Shown: positions 1 through 8,849 of the stretch, one piece after another
Position numbering within the stretch: position 1 is the first letter of the stretch
Layout: each line of letters begins with the position of its first letter
Origin: Cupriavidus sp. WGlv3
GTDB lineage: Bacteria; Pseudomonadota; Gammaproteobacteria; Burkholderiales; Burkholderiaceae
Reading direction: 5' to 3'
Length of the DNA stretch: 64,000 bases
NCBI RefSeq assembly: GCF_023952475.1
Contig: NZ_JALHRX010000005.1
Span: forward strand, 1-64,000
Made by a program: the position numbers and the translations under genes
The notes under the pieces: generated by a model
Database searches by the model: none
What the model was told of the DNA's origin: nothing
The model's input: only the letters and a program-made list of their open reading frames with translations

Positions 1-16
1 CAAGGATCGCAAGTAA
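1..16 (+). CDS. 3' end of an upstream gene, probably prpC (2-methylcitrate synthase)
   Basis: One frame reads Lys-Asp-Arg-Lys and then a TAA stop in the first 16 bases. Context suggests prpC, because acnD and prpF of the 2-methylcitrate cycle follow and in Cupriavidus the order prpB-prpC-acnD-prpF is known. Only a few codons are visible, so both the frame and the identity are inferred. The hairpin-T-tract about 55 bases further on fits the end of a transcription unit here. Confidence 0.3.
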
Positions 17-70
17 GACCGGCTGCCGGTTTGCCCGCGGGTTGCATTTGATCCGAGCCTGCGGGCAAAG

Positions 71-110
71 GGGGTAGTTGGTCGCTGACACGGGGCCACT
101 ACCCCTTTTT
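71..110 (+). terminator. Rho-independent terminator between the prpC-like gene and acnD
   Basis: GGGGTAGTTGG pairs with CCACTACCCC (one bulged T) and is followed at once by five T residues. The hairpin lies 27 bases before the acnD start. It may end a prpBC transcript or partially attenuate read-through into acnD. An AT-rich stretch right after it could hold an acnD promoter, but I see no convincing -35. Confidence 0.7.
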
Positions 111-136
111 CATACTTATATAGATTTCCCTACACC

Positions 137-2749
137 ATGAATTCTGCAAACCGCAAACCGCTACCGGGCACCAAGCTGGATTACTTCGACGCGCGCGCCG
201 CGATCGAGGCCATCCAGCCGGGTGCCTACGACAAGCTGCCGTACACGTCGCGCGTGCTGGCAGAAAACCTGGTGCGCCGCTGCGAGCCCGCCACGCTGAC
301 GGATTCGCTGAAGCAGCTGATCGAGCGCAAGCGCGACCTCGACTTCCCGTGGTTCCCGGCACGCGTGGTGTGCCACGACATCCTGGGCCAGACCGCGCTG
401 GTGGACCTGGCCGGCCTGCGCGACGCCATTGCCGACCAGGGCGGCGACCCCGCCAAGGTCAACCCGGTGGTGCCGGTGCAGCTGATCGTCGACCACTCGC
501 TGGCGGTGGAATGCGGCGGCTTCGATCCGCAAGCGTTCGAGAAGAACCGCGCCATCGAAGACCGCCGCAACGAAGACCGTTTCCACTTCATCGACTGGAC
601 CAAGAAGGCATTCAAGAACGTCGACGTGATCCCGCCGGGGAACGGCATCATGCACCAGATCAACCTGGAGAAGATGTCGCCGGTGATCCACGCTGACCAG
701 GGCGTGGCCTACCCCGACACCTGCGTCGGCACCGACAGCCACACCCCGCACGTCGACGCGCTGGGCGTGATCGCCATCGGCGTGGGCGGCCTGGAAGCCG
801 AGAACGTGATGCTCGGCCGCGCCTCGTGGATGCGCCTGCCGGATATCGTCGGCGTAGAGCTGAGCGGCAAGCGCCAGCCCGGCATCACTGCCACCGACAT
901 CGTGCTGGCCCTGACCGAATTCCTGCGCAAGGAAAAGGTCGTCGGCGCCTACCTGGAGTTCCGCGGCGAAGGCGCGTCGAGCCTGACGCTGGGCGACCGT
1001 GCCACCATCTCCAACATGGCGCCGGAATACGGCGCCACTGCCGCGATGTTCTTCATTGACGAGCAGACCATCGAATACCTGCGCCTGACCGGCCGCACCG
1101 ACGAGCAGCTCAAGCTGGTCGAAACGTACGCCAAGGCCGCGGGCCTGTGGGCGGATTCGCTGCAGAACGCCGAATACGAGCGCGTGCTGAAGTTCGACCT
1201 GTCGAGCGTGGTGCGTAACATGGCCGGCCCGTCCAACCCGCACAAGCGCCTGCCGACCTCTGCGCTGGCCGAGCGCGGCATCGCGGTGGACCTGGACAAG
1301 GCCCGCGCGCAGGAAGCGGAAGGCCTGATGCCCGATGGCGCCGTGATCATCGCCGCCATCACCAGCTGCACCAACACCAGCAACCCGCGCAACGTGATCG
1401 CCGCCGCGCTGCTGGCGCGCAACGCCAACGCGCGCGGCCTGGCGCGCAAGCCGTGGGTCAAGTCGTCGCTGGCGCCCGGCTCCAAGGCGGTCGAGCTGTA
1501 CCTGGAAGAAGCCAACCTGCTGCCCGACCTGGAAAAGCTGGGCTTCGGCATCGTCGCCTTTGCCTGCACCACCTGCAACGGCATGTCGGGCGCGCTCGAC
1601 CCGAAGATCCAGCAGGAGATCATCGACCGCGACCTGTACGCCACCGCGGTGCTGTCGGGCAATCGCAACTTCGACGGCCGCATCCACCCGTACGCCAAGC
1701 AGGCCTTCCTGGCCTCGCCGCCGCTGGTGGTTGCCTACGCCATTGCCGGCACCATCCGCTTCGATATCGAAAAGGACGTGCTGGGCACCGACCAGGACGG
1801 CAAGCCGGTCTACCTGAAGGACATCTGGCCGAGCGACGAAGAGATCGACGCCATCGTCAAACAGAGCGTCAAGCCCGAGCAGTTCCGCAAGGTCTACGAG
1901 CCGATGTTCGCGCTGACCGCGGAAACCGGCGAGAGCGCCGCGCCGCTGTACGACTGGCGCCCGCAGAGCACCTATATCCGCCGCCCGCCCTACTGGGAAG
2001 GCGCGCTGGCCGGCGAGCGCACGCTGCAGGGCCTGCGTCCGCTGGCGGTGCTGGGCGACAACATCACCACCGACCACCTGTCGCCGTCCAACGCCATTCT
2101 GCTCAACAGCGCGGCTGGCGAGTACCTGGCCAAGATGGGCCTGCCGGAAGAGGACTTCAACTCGTACGCGACGCACCGCGGCGACCACCTGACCGCGCAG
2201 CGCGCCACCTTCGCCAACCCGACGCTGCTCAATGAAATGGCCGTGGTCGACGGCCAGGTCAAGAAGGGTTCGCTGGCACGCATCGAGCCGGAAGGCAAGG
2301 TCGTGCGCATGTGGGAAGCGATCGAGACCTACATGGACCGCAAGCAGCCGCTGATCATCATCGCCGGCGCGGACTATGGCCAGGGCTCGTCGCGCGACTG
2401 GGCCGCCAAGGGCGTGCGCCTGGCCGGCGTGGAGGCCATCGTCGCCGAAGGCTTCGAGCGCATCCACCGCACCAACCTGATCGGCATGGGCGTGCTGCCG
2501 CTGGAGTTCAAGCCGGGCGTGAACCGCCTGACGCTGGGGCTGGACGGCACCGAGACCTACGACGTGATCGGCGAGCGCCAGCCGCGCGCGACGCTGACGC
2601 TGGTGGTGCATCGCAAGAACGGCGAGCGCGTGGAAGTGCCGGTGACGTGCCGTCTCGACAGCGACGAGGAAGTGTCGATCTACGAGGCTGGCGGCGTGCT
2701 GCAGCGGTTTGCGCAGGACTTCCTGGAGTCGAACAAGGCGGCGGCTTAA
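137..2749 (+). CDS. acnD: Fe/S-dependent 2-methylisocitrate dehydratase AcnD (AcnM)
   Basis: An 870-residue aconitase-family protein, full length for AcnD. It dehydrates 2-methylcitrate to 2-methylaconitate in the cytosolic methylcitrate cycle that converts propionyl-CoA to pyruvate and succinate. The three [4Fe-4S] cysteines are at residues 411 (in TSCTNTSNP), 477 and 480 (in ACTTCNG), the canonical C-x65-C-x2-C spacing. The swivel domain lies in the last third (YGQGSSRDWAAKG). prpF lies 109 bp downstream on the same strand, which separates AcnD from ordinary AcnA/AcnB because AcnD needs PrpF. The ATG lacks an obvious Shine-Dalgarno sequence, but no better start is visible. Confidence 0.93.
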   Translation: MNSANRKPLPGTKLDYFDARAAIEAIQPGAYDKLPYTSRVLAENLVRRCEPATLTDSLKQLIERKRDLDFPWFPARVVCHDILGQTALVDLAGLRDAIADQGGDPAKVNPVVPVQLIVDHSLAVECGGFDPQAFEKNRAIEDRRNEDRFHFIDWTKKAFKNVDVIPPGNGIMHQINLEKMSPVIHADQGVAYPDTCVGTDSHTPHVDALGVIAIGVGGLEAENVMLGRASWMRLPDIVGVELSGKRQPGITATDIVLALTEFLRKEKVVGAYLEFRGEGASSLTLGDRATISNMAPEYGATAAMFFIDEQTIEYLRLTGRTDEQLKLVETYAKAAGLWADSLQNAEYERVLKFDLSSVVRNMAGPSNPHKRLPTSALAERGIAVDLDKARAQEAEGLMPDGAVIIAAITSCTNTSNPRNVIAAALLARNANARGLARKPWVKSSLAPGSKAVELYLEEANLLPDLEKLGFGIVAFACTTCNGMSGALDPKIQQEIIDRDLYATAVLSGNRNFDGRIHPYAKQAFLASPPLVVAYAIAGTIRFDIEKDVLGTDQDGKPVYLKDIWPSDEEIDAIVKQSVKPEQFRKVYEPMFALTAETGESAAPLYDWRPQSTYIRRPPYWEGALAGERTLQGLRPLAVLGDNITTDHLSPSNAILLNSAAGEYLAKMGLPEEDFNSYATHRGDHLTAQRATFANPTLLNEMAVVDGQVKKGSLARIEPEGKVVRMWEAIETYMDRKQPLIIIAGADYGQGSSRDWAAKGVRLAGVEAIVAEGFERIHRTNLIGMGVLPLEFKPGVNRLTLGLDGTETYDVIGERQPRATLTLVVHRKNGERVEVPVTCRLDSDEEVSIYEAGGVLQRFAQDFLESNKAAA

Positions 2750-2766
2750 CTCATTGCCGACTGTTT

Positions 2767-2798
2767 GCTCCCCTCTCCCGCGTGCGCGAGAGGGGAGC
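2767..2798. repeat. Perfect inverted repeat between acnD and prpF (REP-like hairpin)
   Basis: GCTCCCCTCTC and GAGAGGGGAGC form an 11-bp perfect stem around a 10-base loop. There is no T-tract on either side, so it does not look like an intrinsic terminator. CTCCCCTCTC-type palindromes of this sort are typical intergenic repeats of Cupriavidus and Burkholderia genomes. In an acnD-prpF message it could act as an RNA-stabilising or processing hairpin. Confidence 0.6.
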
Positions 2799-2858
2799 GT
2801 CCGCCAGGGGTGCCGACTGCGATCGGCTTCCTATACCTAACCACGACATTCATTCCCC

Positions 2859-4049
2859 ATGGCCCACGTACCCCAGATCAAGATCCCCGCCACCTACATC
2901 CGTGGCGGCACCAGCAAGGGCGTGTTCTTCCGCCTGCAAGACCTGCCCGAGCGCGCCCGGGTGCCCGGCCCCGCGCGCGACGCGCTGCTGCTGCGTGTGA
3001 TCGGCAGCCCCGATCCCTATGGCAAGCAGATCGACGGCATGGGTGCGGCCACCTCCAGCACCAGCAAGACCGTGATCCTGTCGAAGAGCACGCGCCCGGA
3101 CCACGATGTCGACTACCTGTTCGGCCAGGTCTCGATCGACCAGCCCTTTGTCGACTGGAGCGGCAACTGCGGCAACCTGTCGGCCGCGGTCGGTCCGTTC
3201 GCCATCAGCGCCGGCCTGGTCGACCCGAGCCGCATTCCGCAAAACGGCGTCGCCATCGTTCGCATCTGGCAGGCCAATATCGGCAAGACCATCATCGGCC
3301 ACGTGCCCGTCACCAACGGTGAAGTGCAGGAAACCGGCGATTTCGAACTGGACGGCGTGACCTTCCCCGCCGCCGAAGTCCAGCTCGAGTTCATGGAGCC
3401 GGCCGCCGACGAAGAAGGCGCCGGCGGCGCGATGTTCCCGACCGGCAACGTGGTCGACGACCTGGAGGTCCCGGGAGTCGGCACGCTCAAGGCCACCATG
3501 ATCAATGCCGGCATCCCGACCATCTTCGTCAATGCGGAGAGCATCGGCTACACCGGCACCGAGTTGCAGGACGCCATCAACAGCGACACCAGGGCGCTGG
3601 CGATGTTCGAAACCATCCGCGCCCATGGCGCGGTGCGCATGGGCCTGATCAAGAACGTCGACGAGGCGGCCAAGCGCCAGCACACGCCCAAGGTCGCCTT
3701 CGTGGCCAGGCCGGTGGACTACACCGCCTCCAGCGGCAAGCAGGTGGCCGCGGCCGACGTCGACCTGCTGGTGCGCGCGCTGTCGATGGGCAAGCTGCAC
3801 CACGCCATGATGGGCACGGCGGCGGTGGCGATCGGCACTGCCGCCGCCATCCCGGGCACGCTGGTCAACCTGGCGGCCGGCGGCGGCGAACGCAACGCGG
3901 TCCGGTTCGGGCATCCGTCCGGCACCCTGCGCGTCGGCGCCGAGGCACAGCAGGTCGACGGCGAATGGGTGGTCAGGAAGGCCATCATGAGCCGCAGCGC
4001 GCGGGTGCTGATGGAAGGCTGGGTGCGTGTGCCCGGCGACGCGTTCTGA
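2859..4049 (+). CDS. prpF: 2-methylaconitate cis-trans isomerase PrpF
   Basis: A 396-residue PrpF-family protein with the diaminopimelate-epimerase-like double fold. It isomerises the 2-methylaconitate made by AcnD so that it can be rehydrated to 2-methylisocitrate. Family landmarks are the N-terminal YIRGGTSKGVFF, the SGNCGNLSAAVGPF segment with the conserved Cys, and a Lys-rich STSKTVILSKS stretch. It follows acnD on the same strand and probably shares its transcript, with a hairpin between the two. Length is normal for the family and the start codon has no competing upstream ATG. Confidence 0.92.
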   Translation: MAHVPQIKIPATYIRGGTSKGVFFRLQDLPERARVPGPARDALLLRVIGSPDPYGKQIDGMGAATSSTSKTVILSKSTRPDHDVDYLFGQVSIDQPFVDWSGNCGNLSAAVGPFAISAGLVDPSRIPQNGVAIVRIWQANIGKTIIGHVPVTNGEVQETGDFELDGVTFPAAEVQLEFMEPAADEEGAGGAMFPTGNVVDDLEVPGVGTLKATMINAGIPTIFVNAESIGYTGTELQDAINSDTRALAMFETIRAHGAVRMGLIKNVDEAAKRQHTPKVAFVARPVDYTASSGKQVAAADVDLLVRALSMGKLHHAMMGTAAVAIGTAAAIPGTLVNLAAGGGERNAVRFGHPSGTLRVGAEAQQVDGEWVVRKAIMSRSARVLMEGWVRVPGDAF

Positions 4050-4133
4050 GCCGGTTGCAAGCGAAAACGCCGGTGCCGGCGACACTCGGCCGGCCCGGCA
4101 ATGTATGCGCCTGAAGTTATGGGAAAGGCGGTT

Positions 4134-4152
4134 TTATGCCGAATCGGCATAA
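4134..4152. promoter_or_regulatory. Perfect 19-bp palindrome upstream of ansB
   Basis: TTATGCCGA and TCGGCATAA are perfect 9-bp arms around a single A. It sits in the 294-bp gap between prpF and the asparaginase gene, about 190 bp before its start. The length and one-base centre suit a dimeric repressor or activator site. The cognate regulator cannot be named from this window. Confidence 0.5.
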
Positions 4153-4343
4153 CCCTTGCGCCGCCCTTCCACCGCGAATTTCTCCTCACGTATAGTCTCT
4201 GCCGCTGCCTGAACCGGACCCTGCACCACAGGCCCGGCCGCGGGCAGCCACCGACTGAACACGGACGGCACCATTCCACCCATAAGGTATGTCGTGCCGC
4301 TTCCAGTACGGGCCACACGTTCGTATAGATACCGAGGAGAACC

Positions 4344-5468
4344 ATGAAACATTCCGCCCGCGTCACCACGCTGGCCGCTGCCCTGCTGTCGGCGAGCCTG
4401 ATCACCGGCGCCGCCCACGCCCAGCTCGCGCCCGCGGCCCAGCCTGCCGCCGCCGCTGCCACGGCCCCGGCCGAAGCCCGCAAGGCCAACATCGTCATCA
4501 TCGGCACCGGCGGCACCATTGCCGGCGCCGGCGCGGCGGCCACCAACACCGCCGCCTACCAGTCCGCCGTGGTCCCGGTCGACAAGATCATCGCCTCGGT
4601 GCCGGAAATCTCCAAGGTCGCCAACGTCAAGGGCGAGCAGATCTTCCAGATCGGCTCGGAAAGCTTCAACAACGAACGCCTGCTCAAGCTGGCCAAGCGC
4701 GTGTCGGAACTGCTCAAGCAGCCTGACGTCGACGGCATCGTGATCACGCATGGCACCGACACCATCGAAGAGACCGCCTATTTCCTCAACCTGACGCTGA
4801 AGAGCGACAAGCCGGTGGTGGTGGTCGGCTCGATGCGCCCGGGCACCGCGCTGGGTGCGGACGGCGCGCTGAACCTCTATGACGCCGTGCTGGTCGCCTC
4901 CAACCCGGCGTCCAAGGGCAAGGGCACGCTGGCGGTGCTGAACGACGAGATCCACACCGGCCGCGACGTCTCCAAGACCAACACCTTCAAGACCGAGACC
5001 TTCCGCTCGCCGTTCGGCCCGCTCGGCTACGTGGTGGAAGGCCGCACCCTGTTCTACCGCCTGCCGGCGCGTCCGCACACGCTGCAGACGCAGTGGGACA
5101 TCGACAAGATCGACAAGCTGCCGGAGGTGGCCGTGCTCTATGCCTACGGCAACGCCAACCCGGCCGCGGTCGACGCGGCGGTGAAGAGCGGCGCCAAGGC
5201 CATCATCTATGCCGCCACCGGCAACGGCAGCGTCGGCGACTACATGGTCGAGTCGCTCAAGGCCGCGCGCGCCAAGGGCGTGCAGATCGTGCGCGCATCG
5301 CGCACCGGCAGCGGCGTGGTGGTGCGCAACGCCGAGCAGCCCGACGACAAGTACGACTGGATCGTCACCGACGACCAGCTGCCGCAGAAGGCGCGCATCC
5401 TGATGGCGCTGGCGCTGACGCAGACCAACGACAGCAAGGCGCTGCAGCAGGTGTTCTGGAAGTACTGA
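4344..5468 (+). CDS. ansB: Periplasmic type II L-asparaginase
   Basis: A 374-residue asparaginase/glutaminase that hydrolyses L-asparagine to aspartate and ammonia. A Sec signal peptide (basic start, hydrophobic core, AHA-Q cleavage near residue 26) places it in the periplasm, which fits type II enzymes. Catalytic signatures are visible: IIGTGGTIAG near residue 52 with the nucleophilic Thr, and THGTDTIEETA with the Thr-Asp pair near residue 136. The GAGGAG-like ribosome site just before ATG supports the start. A 19-bp palindrome upstream may control it. It is convergent with the next gene. Confidence 0.93.
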   Translation: MKHSARVTTLAAALLSASLITGAAHAQLAPAAQPAAAAATAPAEARKANIVIIGTGGTIAGAGAAATNTAAYQSAVVPVDKIIASVPEISKVANVKGEQIFQIGSESFNNERLLKLAKRVSELLKQPDVDGIVITHGTDTIEETAYFLNLTLKSDKPVVVVGSMRPGTALGADGALNLYDAVLVASNPASKGKGTLAVLNDEIHTGRDVSKTNTFKTETFRSPFGPLGYVVEGRTLFYRLPARPHTLQTQWDIDKIDKLPEVAVLYAYGNANPAAVDAAVKSGAKAIIYAATGNGSVGDYMVESLKAARAKGVQIVRASRTGSGVVVRNAEQPDDKYDWIVTDDQLPQKARILMALALTQTNDSKALQQVFWKY

Positions 5469-5564
5469 TCCAGGGCAGCACCGGGGTCGTCCAGCGCCAT
5501 GGCCTGGTCGATCCCGGAACTCAGGCGCTTCCCGACCGCCGGGCCGGGAAGCCGAGGGGCGCCA

Positions 5565-7592
5565 TCAATCCGGCTCAGGGTCGCTCATGAGCTTGAGCAC
5601 CAGATGCCGGCCGTCGCTGACCGCACCGTTGCTGCCGACGACGTAAAGCAGGTAATCGCCGGCGATCGCCAGCCCCGGCAGCGGCGGCGCGGTGACTTCG
5701 AGCTTGCCGCCTTGCTGCGCAAACGGCAGCTTCACGTACCGGTTGCCCCAGGTCCAGTTGTGCGTGACCGGACCGGTGCGGATCATCGTTACCGATGCCA
5801 CCTCCGTGCCGGAGACCTCCAGCTTGAACTTGTTGCCGTGGCGGATGCTGGGCGGCGCATTGTCGATGACCGGCTTCGCACCCTTGAAGAAGTAAGGCGG
5901 CTTGTACTGCTCGAGCACCGGGACGGCGGCATCCCGCTGCGCCTGCGTCTGCGGCGATCCCGGAATCAGATTGACGCGGTTGCCGCCCATGACCCACACC
6001 ACCCCATTGGGCATCAGCAGCGCGGTGGAGTGATCGTGCCTTGGTACGGGAGACGACACGAGATCGGTCCGGCTGCCATCCGCCGGATTGAACATCTGAT
6101 AGCGCAGGCTGTTCGTGCTTCCGCTGGCGCCACCAACCACCAGCAGTTTACCGTCCGGCAGCGCCACCACATTGTTCTGCGTGGCCGGCTGGATGAGACT
6201 GGCGAGCGGCTTCCATTTCGGCGTCGCGCTGGAAAAATCGATCGTTTCCGCCACTGCCGAGTCGGGCGTGTTGCCCCCGCTCGAGCCGCCGAACAGGAAG
6301 ACCTCCTGCGACCATGTGCCATCCGCGCGAATCGTCACCATCAGCACGCCGGCGCCGCTGTCGTGGCCATTCTGGGCGGTGTCGACGAAGGTCCAGTGAT
6401 TCTGCGCGCGCGTGGCGATCAGCGGATCGGCAAGCGCGCCCTGGACGTCGAGCAGATAGGTATTGCCGCTGTAGAAGAACGGATCGTATCCACCGATATT
6501 GAGGCCGCCCGGCTGGCCCGGCAGCGGTGGCACCACCTCGGCCGTGACCGCGACCTTCCAGTCCTTCTCGTTCGGGCCGGTCTGGACGACAAAGGCGCGC
6601 GGATACATCGGCAACTGCTTCCACGCGTTTTCCAGCGCGACCGTCGTGTCGGTCCTGGGGTCGTAGACTTCCGGCACGCCCTGGCGCACCTTGGTGCTGC
6701 CGGCGTTGGCCGGCCCTACGCTGGTGTCCTGGTCGGAGCCGGACAGCACCAGGATCCTGCCGTCCGGCAAGGTCACCGCGGTCGGGTACCAGCGCTGATA
6801 TTTCAGGTCTGACGACGTCGGCGGATCGGTGTTGTTTTCGTTGAGCGGATCGCAGTGAGACAGCACGCCGGTCGGGTCCATTTCATAGCCGATTCTGACG
6901 CAGGGCATCGGCCTTGGCACCCAGGCCTCGGTTTTCGGGTCGAATATGTTGACCTTCCTGCCGCCGTTGTTGCCGCCTTTGTCATGCAGTCCCACCACGT
7001 AGATACGGCCATCCACGCCGGAAACATGCCCATTGCAGAACAGGTTATAGCCCAGGCCCCGGGAAAATCCGGCATCCGTGAAGAACCGGTCGGTGCTGCT
7101 GATCTCCGCGCTGGTCAGGTCGGCGATGGCGTTCTTGGTGAACACGCCGCTATCGATCATCGACTGCAGTCCGCACACATCTAGCATCTGCGCGTTTTCG
7201 CGCTCGAGATCCGGGCCATAGCGCGACCAGCCGCTCTCGTCGAGCTGGCCAAGGCCGAAGCCGCCCTGTACCAGGTCGATGTATTTCTGGTTGAATCCCG
7301 GAAATACATTGCTGCCGGGAACCGGCGGATTGAGATAATGTTTTGGCTTATATTCCGACGGCCGCATCCAGACCAGCATGTTGGGGCAGGTCGAATATTT
7401 CTTGTTCCATATCAGCGTGGCATGGATAAAATCCTTGTGCGCCGGAACCAGGCCGCTCTTTTCTCCACATACCGCCGGACCGGCTTCGGGACACTCAACG
7501 GCCGCCCGCGCAGGGCCTGCCGGCACGACCGCCAGCCATAGCGAGCAGGTACCCGCCACTGCCGCCGCGAAAGTTTTTTGCACGGTCTTCAT
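5565..7592 (-). CDS. Secreted galactose-oxidase-like (kelch plus DUF1929) protein
   Basis: 675 residues from an ATG preceded by GGAGG at good spacing; an in-frame ATG 30 bp upstream lacks this. A Sec signal peptide is followed by a kelch-type beta-propeller and a C-terminal early-set/DUF1929 domain, the layout of copper-radical oxidases (galactose/glyoxal oxidase, AA5-like). Candidate cofactor residues are the Cys in LFCNGH, the Tyr in QRWYPT, the His in RHDHS and the His in PVTHNW. The axial Tyr of the usual YHS motif appears as Asp, so activity may be altered or lost. Substrate is unknown. It stands alone and is convergent with ansB. Confidence 0.75.
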   Translation of the reverse strand: MKTVQKTFAAAVAGTCSLWLAVVPAGPARAAVECPEAGPAVCGEKSGLVPAHKDFIHATLIWNKKYSTCPNMLVWMRPSEYKPKHYLNPPVPGSNVFPGFNQKYIDLVQGGFGLGQLDESGWSRYGPDLERENAQMLDVCGLQSMIDSGVFTKNAIADLTSAEISSTDRFFTDAGFSRGLGYNLFCNGHVSGVDGRIYVVGLHDKGGNNGGRKVNIFDPKTEAWVPRPMPCVRIGYEMDPTGVLSHCDPLNENNTDPPTSSDLKYQRWYPTAVTLPDGRILVLSGSDQDTSVGPANAGSTKVRQGVPEVYDPRTDTTVALENAWKQLPMYPRAFVVQTGPNEKDWKVAVTAEVVPPLPGQPGGLNIGGYDPFFYSGNTYLLDVQGALADPLIATRAQNHWTFVDTAQNGHDSGAGVLMVTIRADGTWSQEVFLFGGSSGGNTPDSAVAETIDFSSATPKWKPLASLIQPATQNNVVALPDGKLLVVGGASGSTNSLRYQMFNPADGSRTDLVSSPVPRHDHSTALLMPNGVVWVMGGNRVNLIPGSPQTQAQRDAAVPVLEQYKPPYFFKGAKPVIDNAPPSIRHGNKFKLEVSGTEVASVTMIRTGPVTHNWTWGNRYVKLPFAQQGGKLEVTAPPLPGLAIAGDYLLYVVGSNGAVSDGRHLVLKLMSDPEPD

Positions 7593-7935
7593 GCCACACC
7601 TCCTTCGAGACCATTGCCCCAAAGACCCGGATTTTTTTCAATTTTTTTGGCTTTTCTTTAAATGCATAAATGTTGTTGGCGTGCAGCATTGCACCGCCTT
7701 TTTTTGCGCATCCGGTGGTGAGCATAAAATCAGTTTAGACAGCGTTGTGGCCCGCTGATGCATGACCGATGCACACACGGGCGTGCGCGTATGTGGCCCG
7801 CCGCACAGACGCGACGCGATATCTGAGCCGCGAGCGGATCGCGCCAGTGCAGCTGGCGCGCCTCGGTGTGCAGGGGTAATCTTGGCGGTTAATTGCGTTA
7901 ATGAGACCGGGCCATGCGGGTCCCAGCCCGCCGGC
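7593..7935. other. Intergenic leader region of the galactose-oxidase-like gene
   Basis: No gene is supported here. Bases 7630-7740 are clearly AT-rich compared with the surroundings, with several T tracts (A tracts in the minus-strand leader), and probably hold the promoter of the minus-strand gene. A terminator-like hairpin oriented to the plus strand is listed separately. I found no clean -35/-10 pair. Confidence 0.5.
7678..7705 (+). terminator. Terminator-like hairpin in the leader of the galactose-oxidase-like gene
   Basis: GGCGTGCA and TGCACCGCC pair with one bulged C around GCAT, followed by seven T residues. It reads as an intrinsic terminator on the plus strand, yet no plus-strand gene precedes it closely. 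It may stop antisense transcription from the ansB side, or be a structural element of the minus-strand leader. Confidence 0.4.
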
Positions 7936-8409
7936 TCAGAACATGGCGCTGCTCATCAGGGCCCTGGCGACCAGCACGCCCTCGTCAGCGGCTTCGGCGT
8001 ACACGGAGACGTCCGTCACCACTTGCCGGCGGCCGCGCCGGGCCACCGACGCCACCGCCCGCAGCGCGGCACCTTGCGCGGGCGCCAGGTACTGGATCGA
8101 CAGCGAACCGGTCGCCCCGCCCTTCACCTCGTCGGCACTGGCGCCCGACGCCGCCGCGGCCGCGCCGGCGATGTCGATCAGCGTGGCGATGACACCCCCG
8201 TGCACGATGCTGCCGTGGGTCACGTTGGTCGGCAGGAACGGCATCTCCAGCTCGACATGGTCCGGCGTCAGGCTTGCCAGCCGCACGCCGAGGGCGCGCG
8301 CCACCGGAGATCCCAGCAGCACGTTATCGACCATGGCGCGCATGCGCGGGTCGACGCGGGCTGGGCGGCGGTCTTGGGAAAGGGGCACGGCGGCGATGGT
8401 CTGGGGCAT
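7936..8409 (-). CDS. PaaI-type hotdog-fold thioesterase
   Basis: A 157-residue single hotdog domain. The VTHGSIVHGGVIATLID segment (near residues 62-78) carries the conserved His-Gly-Gly and helix typical of the PaaI/YbgC-like acyl-CoA thioesterases, which hydrolyse acyl- or aryl-CoA esters in the cytosol. The ATG chosen has GGAG upstream and gives the normal family length; longer in-frame extensions are low-complexity. The exact substrate cannot be told from sequence. It is divergent from the small DUF1289 gene. Confidence 0.8.
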   Translation of the reverse strand: MPQTIAAVPLSQDRRPARVDPRMRAMVDNVLLGSPVARALGVRLASLTPDHVELEMPFLPTNVTHGSIVHGGVIATLIDIAGAAAAASGASADEVKGGATGSLSIQYLAPAQGAALRAVASVARRGRRQVVTDVSVYAEAADEGVLVARALMSSAMF

Positions 8410-8575
8410 GGCTGGACTCCGGTGAAGGTTCGAGGCTTGAGGCAGCGTAACGGCCGTCGCCTTGCGGCTCAATGACCTCCGAGGTAATCCCTGCCCCGCG
8501 GCACGGCCTTGGACGAGCCGCGCTTGCACACCCGATATAATGGGCGGCCGTTTCACGCTCCGCCTTCCCGCCACC

Positions 8576-8827
8576 ATGCCGTCACCTTCCGAATCCGCCC
8601 CGCTCCGCCCCGAACCGGACCACGGCACCACGGATTCCACGCTGTCCGAGCGCCCGGACAGCCCCTGCATCGGCATCTGCTCGACCTTGTTCGACGAGGT
8701 GTGCCAGGGCTGCGGCCGCACCGCGGCCGAGGTCAGCAACTGGGTATTTTTCAGCGACGAGGAAAAGCAGCAGGTGTGGGAACGCATCACACGCGAAGGC
8801 ACCGGCAAGCGTTTCCGCCAAGGCTGA
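8576..8827 (+). CDS. Small DUF1289 protein with Cys cluster
   Basis: An 83-residue protein whose core SPCIGICSTLF-x-x-VCQGCGRT carries four cysteines in the DUF1289 arrangement, followed by an EVSNW stretch and a short charged tail. DUF1289 proteins are short and presumed metal-binding, with no established function. The ATG gives a start close to the family's usual length; a TTG 114 bp upstream would add an unrelated N-terminus. It lies between the thioesterase (divergent) and the MOSC gene (convergent). Confidence 0.8.
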   Translation: MPSPSESAPLRPEPDHGTTDSTLSERPDSPCIGICSTLFDEVCQGCGRTAAEVSNWVFFSDEEKQQVWERITREGTGKRFRQG

Positions 8828-8849
8828 GCCGCGCTCACCCGTAGCCTCC

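Noticed and set aside
161..2611. Very long open frame antisense to acnD
   Set aside because: Same-length antisense frames occur opposite most GC-rich genes here; the Arg/Gln/His/Ala-rich translation has no domain, and the sense gene is unmistakable.
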